Source: OLB4 sp002050165 (GTDB lineage: Bacteria; Bacteroidota; Ignavibacteria; Tepidaquicellales; Tepidaquicellaceae). Taken from it: DNA of 64,000 bases. The stretch spans positions 1 through 64,000 of the forward strand of contig SZPC01000007.1 in NCBI GenBank assembly GCA_030263475.1, written 5' to 3'. The position numbers and the translations under genes were made by a program. Positions 8,423-16,626 of this stretch are shown here, piece after piece (within the stretch, counting starts at the first letter, position 1; each line of letters starts with the position of its first letter). Under the pieces are notes generated by a model, which did not search any database, was not told the DNA's origin, and saw only the letters and a program-made list of their open reading frames with translations.

Positions 8423-9457
8423 ATGATAAATAATTTTAAAAATAAACTAACAGGGATCATGAAAATTCTCTTTGTATTTTTACTTCCGATCTTAATTGTT
8501 AATCGGGTTTATTCTCAGGATACTTTTTCAATTGTAGCAGTTGACCCATTGACAGGTGAAGTCGGGAGTGCCGGTGCTTCATGTATCGGGGGGAGTATAA
8601 TATTAAGCGATGTTATACCCGGAATCGGAGCAATTCATACCCAGTCGTACTGGAATGCGGCAAACCAAAATTATGCGCACCAATTAATGCTCTCCGGATA
8701 CTCTCCTCAACAAATAATAGATTCGCTAATAGCATGGGATACTCAGGGAAATCCGTCAGTCAGGCAATATGCGATAGTTGACCTTGTTAACGGCGGCAGG
8801 TCGAAAGGTTTCACCGGGTCAGATTGTTTCGATTACAAGAATCACATTGAGGGACCGACTTATTGCATAGCCGGAAATATTTTACTCGGACAAAAAGTGC
8901 TCGATTCAATGGAGGCGCGATTTTTAAATTCAACCGGCTCGCTTGCAGACAAGCTCATGGCAGCTTTACAGGGAGCAAAAATGTCAGGCGCAGATACAAG
9001 GTGCAGTCAATATGGAACCTCATCGCTTTCCGCATTTATCAGAGTCGGAAGAGTTAAGGACACGACCGGAATTTTATATCTCAACCTCAATGTAAACAGC
9101 GTAACCCCTGGAGTTGAACCAATTGATTCATTGCAGGTATTGTTTGATCAGTGGAGTTTGACAGGCATTAATAATTCCAAAGGGGATTTACCGGGTCTGT
9201 TTTATCTTGCGCAGAATTTTCCGAATCCTTTCAACCCTGAAACTACGATTCAATTCAGGGTTCATGTAAACTCGTTTGTGAAAATATCGGTGTTCGATGT
9301 AAACGGTAAATCGGTAGGGGTAATTATCAATGGAGAATATAAAGCCGGAAATTACAGTGTGCAGTGGGATGGTAGCAATTACCCAAGCGGAATATATTTT
9401 TATAGAATGGAAACGGAAAAATTTTCTGAAGTAAAGCGAATGTTACTTTTAAAGTGA
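8423..9457 (+). CDS. Secreted DUF1028 protein with T9SS sorting domain
   Basis: The 344-aa product has a signal peptide, then 'TFSIVAVDPLTGEVGSAGASC', the start of the DUF1028 domain, which folds like an Ntn hydrolase (heterocyclic-amidohydrolase relative). That domain fills about residues 32-245. A T9SS type A module follows, with 'QNFPNPFNPETTIQF' and the end 'VKRMLLLK'. It is predicted to be exported across both membranes. The start at 8423 gives a long basic n-region; ATG 8459, behind AGGGAT, gives a more classic signal peptide and may be the true start. The substrate is unknown. Confidence 0.85.
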   Translation: MINNFKNKLTGIMKILFVFLLPILIVNRVYSQDTFSIVAVDPLTGEVGSAGASCIGGSIILSDVIPGIGAIHTQSYWNAANQNYAHQLMLSGYSPQQIIDSLIAWDTQGNPSVRQYAIVDLVNGGRSKGFTGSDCFDYKNHIEGPTYCIAGNILLGQKVLDSMEARFLNSTGSLADKLMAALQGAKMSGADTRCSQYGTSSLSAFIRVGRVKDTTGILYLNLNVNSVTPGVEPIDSLQVLFDQWSLTGINNSKGDLPGLFYLAQNFPNPFNPETTIQFRVHVNSFVKISVFDVNGKSVGVIINGEYKAGNYSVQWDGSNYPSGIYFYRMETEKFSEVKRMLLLK

Positions 9458-9494
9458 CAAAAGGTCTATGCAAAATTGCTTGTAAAAATTTCGG

Positions 9495-9526
9495 TTGAAA
9501 GGTTGCGATTAAAATTTATAATTTTG
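9495..9526 (+). promoter_or_regulatory. Bacteroidota-type promoter abutting the ada start
   Basis: TTG at 9495-9497 and TAATTTTG at 9519-9526 are 21 nt apart, a full match to the Bacteroidota promoter consensus. The -7 box ends only 1 nt before the tandem ATGs at 9528 and 9531, so transcription would begin at or inside the start codon region. Confidence 0.5.
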
Positions 9527-9527
9527 A

Positions 9528-10568
9528 ATGATGACAGATACTGACATAATGTATAAAGCTTTACTCAGGCGGGACACTGAATTTACGGGAATTTTTTTTG
9601 TTGGCGTAAAAACGACAGGAATTTTTTGTAAACCTACCTGCACGGCCAAAAAACCCAAAAAAGAAAATGTAGAATTTTTCAATTCAGTGAAGGAAGCGCT
9701 GGATAACGGTTATCGTCCCTGTAAAATTTGTAAACCGTTAAGTGATAGCAGTATTGTTCCTCACAAAATAAGGAGATTACTAAAGAAACTTGAATCAAAC
9801 GGGTATAAAAAAATTTCGGATCATGAAATTCGAAAAGAGGGGATTGATCCGGTAAGTGTTAGAAAGTGGTTTGTAAAAAAACATGGTTTGACGTTTCAGG
9901 CGTTTCAGAGGATGATGAGAATTAACATTGCTTTTAAAAAAATAAGGGAAGGTTCAAAAGTAATTGATGCAGCGTACGACAGTGGTTATGAATCGCTTAG
10001 CGGTTTTAACGAAGCATACAGGAAGATCCTGAAAACATCGCCAACTAAGTCGTGTTCAAAATTAATAATCAACATTAAAAGGATTTCTACCCCGCTTGGA
10101 ACAATGTTCATAGCCGGAACTGAGAAAGAAATTTGTCTGGTTGAATTCACAGACAGGAGAATGCTGGAAAGTGAATTCATTGATTTATCGAAGAGGATGA
10201 ATGCAGAAATTATTTACGGTGAAAATAAAATTATCAATAAAGCAGAAAAGCAACTAACAGAATATTTCAATGGCAGGCGAAAAAAATTCACAGTTCCACT
10301 TTTAACACCTGGGACCGAATTTCGTAAACGAGTATGGAAAGAATTGATTAAAATTCCCTATGCTAAAACCATATCATACAAACAACAGGCAACAAACATC
10401 GGAAAGCCTGAAGCGGTGCGGGCTGTAGCATCGGCAAACGGACACAATAGAATCGCAATCATAATTCCGTGTCACAGAGTCGTTGGTGAAAATGGTCACC
10501 TCACCGGATACGGCGGTGGGGTTTGGAGAAAGAAATGGCTAATTGAGCTTGAACAAAAAAATAAATAA
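9528..10568 (+). CDS. ada: Bifunctional Ada: DNA repair methyltransferase and regulator
   Basis: Ada repairs alkylated DNA by transferring methyl groups to its own cysteines, and its methylated form activates transcription. The 346-aa protein has all three parts: the zinc-binding phosphotriester domain with Cys34, Cys38, Cys65 and Cys68 (Cys34 aligns with the acceptor), an AraC-type helix-turn-helix region around residues 85-180, and the O6-methylguanine methyltransferase domain with 'IIPCHRVVGENG' (acceptor Cys315). The Met at residue 8 (9549) is a possible alternative start given the promoter position. It is monocistronic and followed by a strong terminator. Confidence 0.93.
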   Translation: MMTDTDIMYKALLRRDTEFTGIFFVGVKTTGIFCKPTCTAKKPKKENVEFFNSVKEALDNGYRPCKICKPLSDSSIVPHKIRRLLKKLESNGYKKISDHEIRKEGIDPVSVRKWFVKKHGLTFQAFQRMMRINIAFKKIREGSKVIDAAYDSGYESLSGFNEAYRKILKTSPTKSCSKLIINIKRISTPLGTMFIAGTEKEICLVEFTDRRMLESEFIDLSKRMNAEIIYGENKIINKAEKQLTEYFNGRRKKFTVPLLTPGTEFRKRVWKELIKIPYAKTISYKQQATNIGKPEAVRAVASANGHNRIAIIIPCHRVVGENGHLTGYGGGVWRKKWLIELEQKNK

Positions 10569-10595
10569 AAAAACCCTGCCGAAGCAGGGTTTTTT
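10563..10595. terminator. Bidirectional terminator between ada and the outer-membrane barrel gene
   Basis: A 6-bp GC-rich stem (CCCTGC 10574-10579, GCAGGG 10584-10589) with a CGAA loop has an A tract on the left and six T on the right. It sits between two convergent genes and can serve both. Confidence 0.85.
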
Positions 10596-10616
10596 GTTCT
10601 AATGTTCAGGAATTGT

Positions 10617-11165
10617 TTAGAATCTGTAGTTCACGCCGGCGTATCCGCCCATGTAACTTGTTGATGACCCTTCGGTAAATATGTTATGAAATTTTACCTT
10701 TCCTACGAAATTCATTATCGGGCTGATTGGTACCTCTAAACCTGCACCACCGTTAATCCCGAAATCAGTGCTTGAAGCTGAAATGTCACCGAACATCGAA
10801 GAAACGCTCGAACTTGAACTGTAAATACCTGCGCCGACTTCACCGATGAATGAAGCACCACCAAAATTATATGTATATCTCGGACCCACGGTTGCCTCGA
10901 TTATATGTGAGGAAACACCGTCTGTTTTCGGGGCGAGGAAGTTGTAAGCGCCGTTTCCATATACTGACCAATTTTTATCAATTGTATATTGAATATCAAC
11001 ACCGACATTTCCGCTTGCATTGTTTGCGTCACCGAAAGAACCAACGGGTAAAGTTCCACCACCGTAAACTGTTACCTTAACGGGGCTTGTTTGCGCGTTA
11101 GAAACATTCGAGATAATAAAGAAAGACATGAGCAATACAACTGAAAAATAAAACAGGTTTTTCAT
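10617..11165 (-). CDS. Outer-membrane beta-barrel protein
   Basis: This 182-aa protein has a signal peptide ending near 'VSNAQT', then alternating hydrophobic-polar strands rich in Gly, Ser and Tyr. It ends in 'GVNYRF', the C-terminal aromatic signature for outer-membrane insertion. It resembles the small OmpA/OmpW-like eight-strand barrel family. A strong ribosome-binding site (AAGGAG) precedes the start on the minus strand. The specific role is unknown. Confidence 0.78.
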   Translation of the reverse strand: MKNLFYFSVVLLMSFFIISNVSNAQTSPVKVTVYGGGTLPVGSFGDANNASGNVGVDIQYTIDKNWSVYGNGAYNFLAPKTDGVSSHIIEATVGPRYTYNFGGASFIGEVGAGIYSSSSSVSSMFGDISASSTDFGINGGAGLEVPISPIMNFVGKVKFHNIFTEGSSTSYMGGYAGVNYRF

Positions 11166-11523
11166 TTTTTGATTTTCTCCTTTAGTTTAAAGTTATTTTA
11201 TGTAACAAACTTTCGATTGTTTAAATTGTTCCGATAGATTCAACAATTTTTTCAATTAAGTTTTCTCAATAAGAAAACTTTTTTAAAAATGAAATTATCT
11301 CAAAGTTAAGCAAATAAAAATTAATCTTCCATGACACAGAAAAAATTTTTGGTCTAGATAACGTGTGGAAAGGTAACGTTAGGTTTAAAAATTTAAACAA
11401 TAAAATTGATTGAAACTCTTTTATATAAAGATTGATAAAAGTACAGACCGGAAATAAAGTATTTATGAATAATGGGTAATAGAGTACTAAAAATTTTTAA
11501 GGTTTTCTAATCAAACTTTTTTT
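11166..11523. other. AT-rich intergenic region
   Basis: This stretch holds the leader of the barrel gene and a perfect 9-bp hairpin (11258-11266 with 11272-11280) followed by Ts on the plus strand. No gene precedes the hairpin on that strand, so its role is unclear. I see no reading frame. Confidence 0.4.
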
Positions 11524-11750
11524 ATGTTTGATATATACATACCGGATAAATCAAAAGGGTTATTGACAATTATTTTTCACGTTACTTTGCTGACTATAAA
11601 GTAGAATTATATGATTTAGCCGATTTACTTGATTGTAGTGTTGCATTTGTCAACAGGCAACTTTCTGCCCATCGCTGGTACAAAATACCGATTCATTCTA
11701 ATACGAAAGGAACCATCAGGTTTTTCAGGACGACAAAGGTTGTTATTTGA
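11524..11750 (+). pseudogene. Possible frameshifted helix-turn-helix gene fragment
   Basis: An ATG frame from 11524 encodes a short hydrophobic N-terminus and stops at 11602. A second frame, open from 11550 to a TGA at 11748-11750, encodes 'LYDLADLLDCSVAFVNRQL' followed by a basic, strand-like segment, which reads like an excisionase/MerR-type helix-turn-helix. The second frame has no ATG, GTG or TTG before the HTH. One frameshift between 11550 and 11601 would join them into a ~75-aa protein. It overlaps the end of the minus-strand propeller gene by 8 bp. Confidence 0.3.
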
Positions 11751-12987
11751 CAAGTACCATCCGCCTTGTTTGGATATAATTTCCCACTTCAAGTTTGTAG
11801 AAATATACACCGCTTGGGAGAGACGAGGTATGAAACGAATAGAGATACGTACCCGGACTTAGGATTTCATTAACGAGTTCAGCTATTATCTTACCGGACA
11901 CGTCAAATACAATAAGTTTTGTGTTCCCGGTAACAGCTATATCAAAGCTTATGTTAGTCACAGGATTGAACGGATTAGGATAATTCTGGCGTAATGAATG
12001 TTCAGATGGGAGAATCTCGGATGTTTGTTTGACGTTGACAATTTCCGACAGACTTCGACGATATACACCTTTACCCATTGATCCTGCAAAAATATAATCG
12101 TTAGAGATCAGCAAAGATTGAATATATAGCGTATCTAATCCCTCGTTTTTTTGAATCCAGTTTAATCCGTTATCTCTTGATAGATAGACTCCACCGGATA
12201 GAGTTCCTGCCAAAACATTTTCTCCGTTGATGACAATTGAGAGTACTCGTTGATTGTTTAAAGATGTTTGTGTCCAGTTTGCACCATTATTAGTGGTGAC
12301 AAAAATTCCTGAAGTTAACGTCCCGGCGTAAATTCTGTCATTGCTTACAGCTATTGACATAATACTTCGATTGCTTAATCCTAAAAATGACCAGGTTGCA
12401 CCAAAATCTGATGAATGATATACTCCTCCTGCACTATTGCCATTAAACACCAAGCCAGCATATATTCTGTTTTCGTTGATACAAATTGACTCGACATCAG
12501 GATTAGTAAGAGGTGTATTTGACCAGTTAATACCATTATCGGAAGACACATAAACGCCACCCGGATAAACACACCCCCAGGTACCGGCAAATACATAGTT
12601 TTCAATTACTGCAAGTGCAGGAATTAATCGTTCATTGAACGAGGTTTGTATCCAGCTTACTCCATTATCAGTTGAGCGATATACACCACTTGAATTATTA
12701 CAAAAATCGTAAACTGAGGTATATACGTAATTGTCGTTTGTTGCGACAGAAATAGTATATAAATTTCCTAATGATGTCTGAACCCACTCAATTCCATTAT
12801 TTGTAGATTTATATACACCATTAAATACTGAAACATAATAATTATCCCCACTTACTGCCATAGACGAAATATATTTATCATTCCCCAGACCATTCGACAT
12901 TTGCTCCCATTGAGCTTTACTTTCATCCGAAAAGAAAATGAAATTTATCAATAACGAAATGCAAAATACAAAAATCATTTTTTTCAT
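11743..12987 (-). CDS. Secreted beta-propeller protein with T9SS sorting domain
   Basis: The 414-aa product has a signal peptide, then about seven repeats of a 'GVYKSTNNGIEW'-like unit (also 'GVYRSTDNGVSW', 'GVYVSSDNGINW', 'GVYLSRDNGLNW'), the BNR/sialidase-type blades that form a propeller. The C-terminus has 'QNYPNPFNPVTNISF' and ends 'TRRMVLVK', a T9SS sorting signal. Catalytic residues of true sialidases are not evident, so this is more likely a surface binding protein. AAGGAG precedes the start. The lipoprotein remnant at 13036 lies 48 bp upstream on the same strand. Confidence 0.85.
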   Translation of the reverse strand: MKKMIFVFCISLLINFIFFSDESKAQWEQMSNGLGNDKYISSMAVSGDNYYVSVFNGVYKSTNNGIEWVQTSLGNLYTISVATNDNYVYTSVYDFCNNSSGVYRSTDNGVSWIQTSFNERLIPALAVIENYVFAGTWGCVYPGGVYVSSDNGINWSNTPLTNPDVESICINENRIYAGLVFNGNSAGGVYHSSDFGATWSFLGLSNRSIMSIAVSNDRIYAGTLTSGIFVTTNNGANWTQTSLNNQRVLSIVINGENVLAGTLSGGVYLSRDNGLNWIQKNEGLDTLYIQSLLISNDYIFAGSMGKGVYRRSLSEIVNVKQTSEILPSEHSLRQNYPNPFNPVTNISFDIAVTGNTKLIVFDVSGKIIAELVNEILSPGTYLYSFHTSSLPSGVYFYKLEVGNYIQTRRMVLVK

Positions 12988-13035
12988 TTTTCAAAAACTC
13001 CTTCTATTATGTTAGAATTTCGTATAATTTTATTT

Positions 13036-13560
13036 TTAATCCTCTTGAAATTCAACACCACCGAAATCACATTTTCCACCTATGGTTTCATATACATAAA
13101 CTCTTACCATATCGTTGAGAGGGTAACTAAAATTTATAGAGCCAGAGTAAGTTTTACCATCGTAAGTTTCTAGACAGACTGAACGCAGATAAGAGCAATT
13201 AGTGCTACACCAAGGAAGTACAGCACCCATTTCTGTTGAATTTGAGCCACCTGTAATGTAAGAACAATAATATGAATTATTATTACAATCTGTACCTGAA
13301 TGAGTAACTTTAGCTTTGTAAATAGTGGAGTAGTCAAACTCTGTTTCTGTATTCATGAAAAATATGTATAAACACAAATGTTCTCCCTTACCGTCATTAC
13401 AATAAGTAGGGATAGGACATTTATCTGGTTGAGCGTTACATCCACTGAGATTACCCACTTCAAAATTTTTGTTAATGTCAGTTTCTGTAATATCACATGA
13501 TATTAAATATTACATCGCAATAAAGAAAACAGTATTTGCGATTACAATTATTTTTTTCAT
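13036..13560 (-). pseudogene. Cysteine-rich lipoprotein interrupted by a stop codon in its signal peptide
   Basis: The frame starting with ATG at 13560 encodes a basic, hydrophobic lipoprotein signal (MKKIIVIANTVFFIAM), then TAA at 13512-13510, then 'YLISCDITETD' with a lipobox-like LISC, and stays open to 13036. The mature part (~150 aa) has many cysteines (CNAQPDKCPIPTYC, 'DCNNNSYYCSY') that could form disulfides. A translatable fragment could start at GTG 13458 but would lack the export signal. All else looks intact, so this is a recent nonsense mutation, a sequencing error or unusual decoding. Function is unknown. Confidence 0.6.
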
Positions 13561-13919
13561 GATTTGTTTTTTGGGTTTATATCTAAAATAATTTACAAAT
13601 ACTATGATTTATGTCACATTATTTAAATTAATTATATGAGGTGATAATGCTATTTATCCTGACAATAGAATCTTGCAGCTGACGATACCTGATAACTGCT
13701 AAAACATTTTTTGACTAAAAATATTAAATCATTTTAACCTAATTGTACGGATGGTAAACGTAACGAACCTGGATGAATTTTATATTACCAATTGGAAATG
13801 CCGGGATGAAACTGCTGAACTGCATTTGAATACAGATTTTTAAAAATTGAAAGAATTTCCGGAAGGTTACAAAAACAAACTCCCATTACTATTTTTCATT
13901 AAAAGCTTATAAACAATAA
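13561..13919. other. Intergenic gap, nothing recognised
   Basis: The 359 bp upstream of proS contain no reading frame or hairpin that I can support. They must hold the divergent promoters of proS and of the interrupted lipoprotein gene. Confidence 0.5.
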
Positions 13920-15398
13920 ATGGCTAAAGAGATTACTACAAGAGAAACCGATTACGCAAAATGGTATAACGACCTTGTTCTCAAAAGTGAACTTGCGGAT
14001 TACTCGGCTGTCCGCGGTTGTATGGTAATAAAACCATACGGATTTGCGCTTTGGGAAAATATGCGAGACGCTCTCGATAAAATGTTCAAAGACACCGGTC
14101 ACGTTAATGCATACTTCCCGCTGTTCGTTCCGAAAAGTCTTTTCGAAGCGGAAGAAAAAAATGCAGAGGGCTTTGCCAAGGAGTGTGCAATCGTAACTCA
14201 TTACAGATTAAAGAGCGACCCCGATAAACCGGGCAAGTTGATGGTTGACCCGGATGCAAAACTCGAAGAGGAGCTTATAGTCAGACCTACGAGCGAAGCA
14301 ATTATCTGGAACACTTATAAAAGTTGGATTCAATCTTATCGCGACCTTCCGATTTTAATTAATCAGTGGGCGAATGTTGTCAGATGGGAAATGCGCACAC
14401 GCCTTTTTTTACGAACGGCTGAATTCCTGTGGCAGGAGGGACATACGGCACATGCAACCGAACAGGAAGCAATTGAGGAAACTGTAAAAATGATGAACGT
14501 TTACGCCGATTTTGTTGAGAACTGGATGGCGTTGCCCGTGCTTAAAGGTGTAAAATCGGAAAACGAGCGATTTGCCGGTGCGGTGGAAACGTATTGTATT
14601 GAAGCGCTTATGCAGGATGGAAAAGCGCTTCAGGCAGGTACAAGCCATTTTCTCGGTCAGAATTTCGCTAAGGCGTTTGATGTAACTTTCACCGACAGGG
14701 ACAACAAACTTGATCACGTATGGGCGACTAGCTGGGGTGTAAGTACTAGGCTGATCGGAGCACTTGTTATGGCACATGGAGATGATGATGGTCTGATACT
14801 TCCGCCAAAAATTGCGCCGATACAGGTTGTAATAGTTCCGATTTATAAAAACGATGAACAGAAATCGGTTATACATTCAAAAGTGCAACCGTTGTTGGTC
14901 GGATTGAAGAATGCGGGAATACGATATAAATATGACGATAGCGATAATGCAAGACCCGGATGGAAATTTGCCGAGTATGAAATGAAAGGTGTACCTGTCA
15001 GGATAACAATTGGTGCAAGGGACGTTGAAAACAATTCAGTGGAAGTTGCACGGCGAGATCTTAAACAAAAAACGGTTATGTCAATGGATGGTCTAATCCC
15101 AAATATTTCCGCATTACTTGATGAAATCCAAAAGAGCATTTTTAATAAAGCGCTGGAGTTTCGAAAGGCAATGACCACGAATGTGGAAACATTCGATGAG
15201 TTTAAAACAGTGCTTCAGGAAAAAGGAGGATTTATTTCGGCACATTGGGATGGTTTTTCCGGGACTGAAGAGAAAATCAAGGAATTGACGAAAGCTACTA
15301 TCAGGTTAATCCCGCTTGAAGATGACGGAGAAAGCGGAAAATGTATATTAACCGGTAAACCCAGCAAGAGAAGGGTTATCTTTGCGGTTGCATATTAG
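13920..15398 (+). CDS. proS: Prolyl-tRNA synthetase, short (archaeal/eukaryote-like) type
   Basis: ProRS charges tRNA-Pro with proline. This 492-aa enzyme is the short form without the editing insertion. It shows class II motifs: 'RGCMVIKPYGFALWE', 'VRPTSEAIIW', 'QWANVVRWEMRTRLFLRTAEFLWQEGHTAHAT' (interrupted here by my spacing: QWANVVRWEMRT and RTAEFLWQEGHT), 'LQAGTSHFLGQNFAKAFDV' and 'WGVSTRLIGALVMAHGDDDG'. The anticodon-binding domain ('KFAEYEMKGVPVRITIGARD') and a C-terminal extension ending in an aromatic residue are also typical of this class. The start follows 'AATAA' with no clear ribosome-binding site. Confidence 0.96.
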   Translation: MAKEITTRETDYAKWYNDLVLKSELADYSAVRGCMVIKPYGFALWENMRDALDKMFKDTGHVNAYFPLFVPKSLFEAEEKNAEGFAKECAIVTHYRLKSDPDKPGKLMVDPDAKLEEELIVRPTSEAIIWNTYKSWIQSYRDLPILINQWANVVRWEMRTRLFLRTAEFLWQEGHTAHATEQEAIEETVKMMNVYADFVENWMALPVLKGVKSENERFAGAVETYCIEALMQDGKALQAGTSHFLGQNFAKAFDVTFTDRDNKLDHVWATSWGVSTRLIGALVMAHGDDDGLILPPKIAPIQVVIVPIYKNDEQKSVIHSKVQPLLVGLKNAGIRYKYDDSDNARPGWKFAEYEMKGVPVRITIGARDVENNSVEVARRDLKQKTVMSMDGLIPNISALLDEIQKSIFNKALEFRKAMTTNVETFDEFKTVLQEKGGFISAHWDGFSGTEEKIKELTKATIRLIPLEDDGESGKCILTGKPSKRRVIFAVAY

Positions 15399-15431
15399 CA
15401 GATTATCAACATACAAAAAATTTTCACGACA

Positions 15432-15914
15432 ATGAAAAGTATTGCTTCGATAATATTAACACTTATTGGAATAGGTTTCATCGTTGCCTTCTTTTTCACC
15501 GATCCGGAAGCCAAAACTGATGACGGATATTCACTCAGGTATTTCTTTCTGGTTATGGGTCTATGGTTTGTTGGTTTACAGGTTGCAATTTTTGCATTCT
15601 TCAGATTCCGCGCATCCAGGAGAAAAGCGCGGTTAGAGGAGCTGAAACTACACGGACGGCGCGCAACTGCAACGGTTTTAAGCTCAACAACTACCGGCCT
15701 GATGGTCAACCATGTTCCGCAAATCAAAGTAACCTTAAAATTGAAAAACATTTTCGGGAAAGAAATTATAGTGCACGATAAAAAATTTTTCCCATTGACT
15801 GAAATTCACAAGATTACCCCTGGGCTGGAAGTGCAGGCGTTAATAGATCCCGAAAAAAAGAAAAGTTTTTTAATACTCTGGGAGGAAGCTGGTATCGCAC
15901 AAAGTTACTTTTGA
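15432..15914 (+). CDS. Two-pass membrane protein, DUF3592-like
   Basis: This 160-aa protein has two membrane segments (about residues 4-23 and 36-58), a basic stretch 'RFRASRRKARLEELKLHGR', and a beta-rich domain with 'ATATVLSSTTTG' and 'VPQIKVTLKL'. That layout resembles DUF3592-type membrane proteins, in which a small beta-domain follows two helices. It starts 33 bp after proS and may be cotranscribed. The function is not known. Confidence 0.65.
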   Translation: MKSIASIILTLIGIGFIVAFFFTDPEAKTDDGYSLRYFFLVMGLWFVGLQVAIFAFFRFRASRRKARLEELKLHGRRATATVLSSTTTGLMVNHVPQIKVTLKLKNIFGKEIIVHDKKFFPLTEIHKITPGLEVQALIDPEKKKSFLILWEEAGIAQSYF

Positions 15915-16022
15915 TTTCTTCAGAAAACCAATTTAATAAAGTTATTTATTTCCGAATGGTGTTCGTTGCTGTTTGACAATGGGAACCGACCGGAAAGGAT
16001 AACCGAAACGCAGATTAACTCT

Positions 16023-16538
16023 TTAACCGGGTTGCCTTATTGAGGTAAGTTCCGATTTAACCCGATCCATGATTTCATTTTGAAATTCTTTTCCCGATTG
16101 AGTGATTACAAATATCCCGCTCTTTCTGTATCCGTTTTTCAATTCAACAAGACCTGTTCTCTGAATTAAAATCATATCCCTTGCGTGAGTTGGTTTAGAA
16201 ATTTTGTGCATTTCACGAATTTGTTTGCCTTCTACTTCATCGCGGGTCATGAATAAAAATACTATATCCGTTAGTCTGTTCACAACAGGTTTTAACGTAT
16301 TTTGGGGAAGAATTTCGATAAGGCGATTTTTAATAATTCTTTTATAGTAATCTGCGGTATTAATTTCGAGTCCTTCATGATACCTGAAACCTTTGTATCT
16401 CAGGTAATTCAACCTTGCTCTGAGTTCGTTATTCCATTTTTCGAGGTTATCGTTTAACTTTATCAGATAACGGATTTTTTTCTTTAAAAGGTCAACATCG
16501 TTTCCCGTATTTTCATCGTTTCTTTTGTTGTTGTCCAT
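16023..16538 (-). CDS. Coiled-coil winged-helix protein, putative DNA-binding
   Basis: The 171-aa product is soluble. Residues about 12-50 form a charged coiled coil. The C-terminal ~80 residues ('DIVFLFMTRDEVEGKQIREM', then 'DMILIQRTGLVELKNGYR', then 'GIFVITQSGKEF') read as a winged helix of the MarR kind, with a beta-hairpin wing. It is probably a regulator or a DNA/protein-interaction module. It is divergent from the PLP-enzyme gene 88 bp away, which is a possible target. No exact family is recognised. Confidence 0.55.
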   Translation of the reverse strand: MDNNKRNDENTGNDVDLLKKKIRYLIKLNDNLEKWNNELRARLNYLRYKGFRYHEGLEINTADYYKRIIKNRLIEILPQNTLKPVVNRLTDIVFLFMTRDEVEGKQIREMHKISKPTHARDMILIQRTGLVELKNGYRKSGIFVITQSGKEFQNEIMDRVKSELTSIRQPG

Positions 16539-16626
16539 TAACTTGATTACGTTTTTGGCAAAGTTAATTATTCAACTTTAAACATAAAACCATATTGGTA
16601 ATTGCTCCGGTAATATCAAAACGGAA

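Noticed and set aside
11258..11284. Terminator-like hairpin with T tract on the plus strand
   Set aside because: No plus-strand gene lies upstream of it, so it is noted only within the intergenic entry.
11625..11810. Minus-strand open frame at the end of the propeller gene
   Set aside because: It overlaps the propeller gene out of frame, and the plus-strand HTH reading explains this DNA better.
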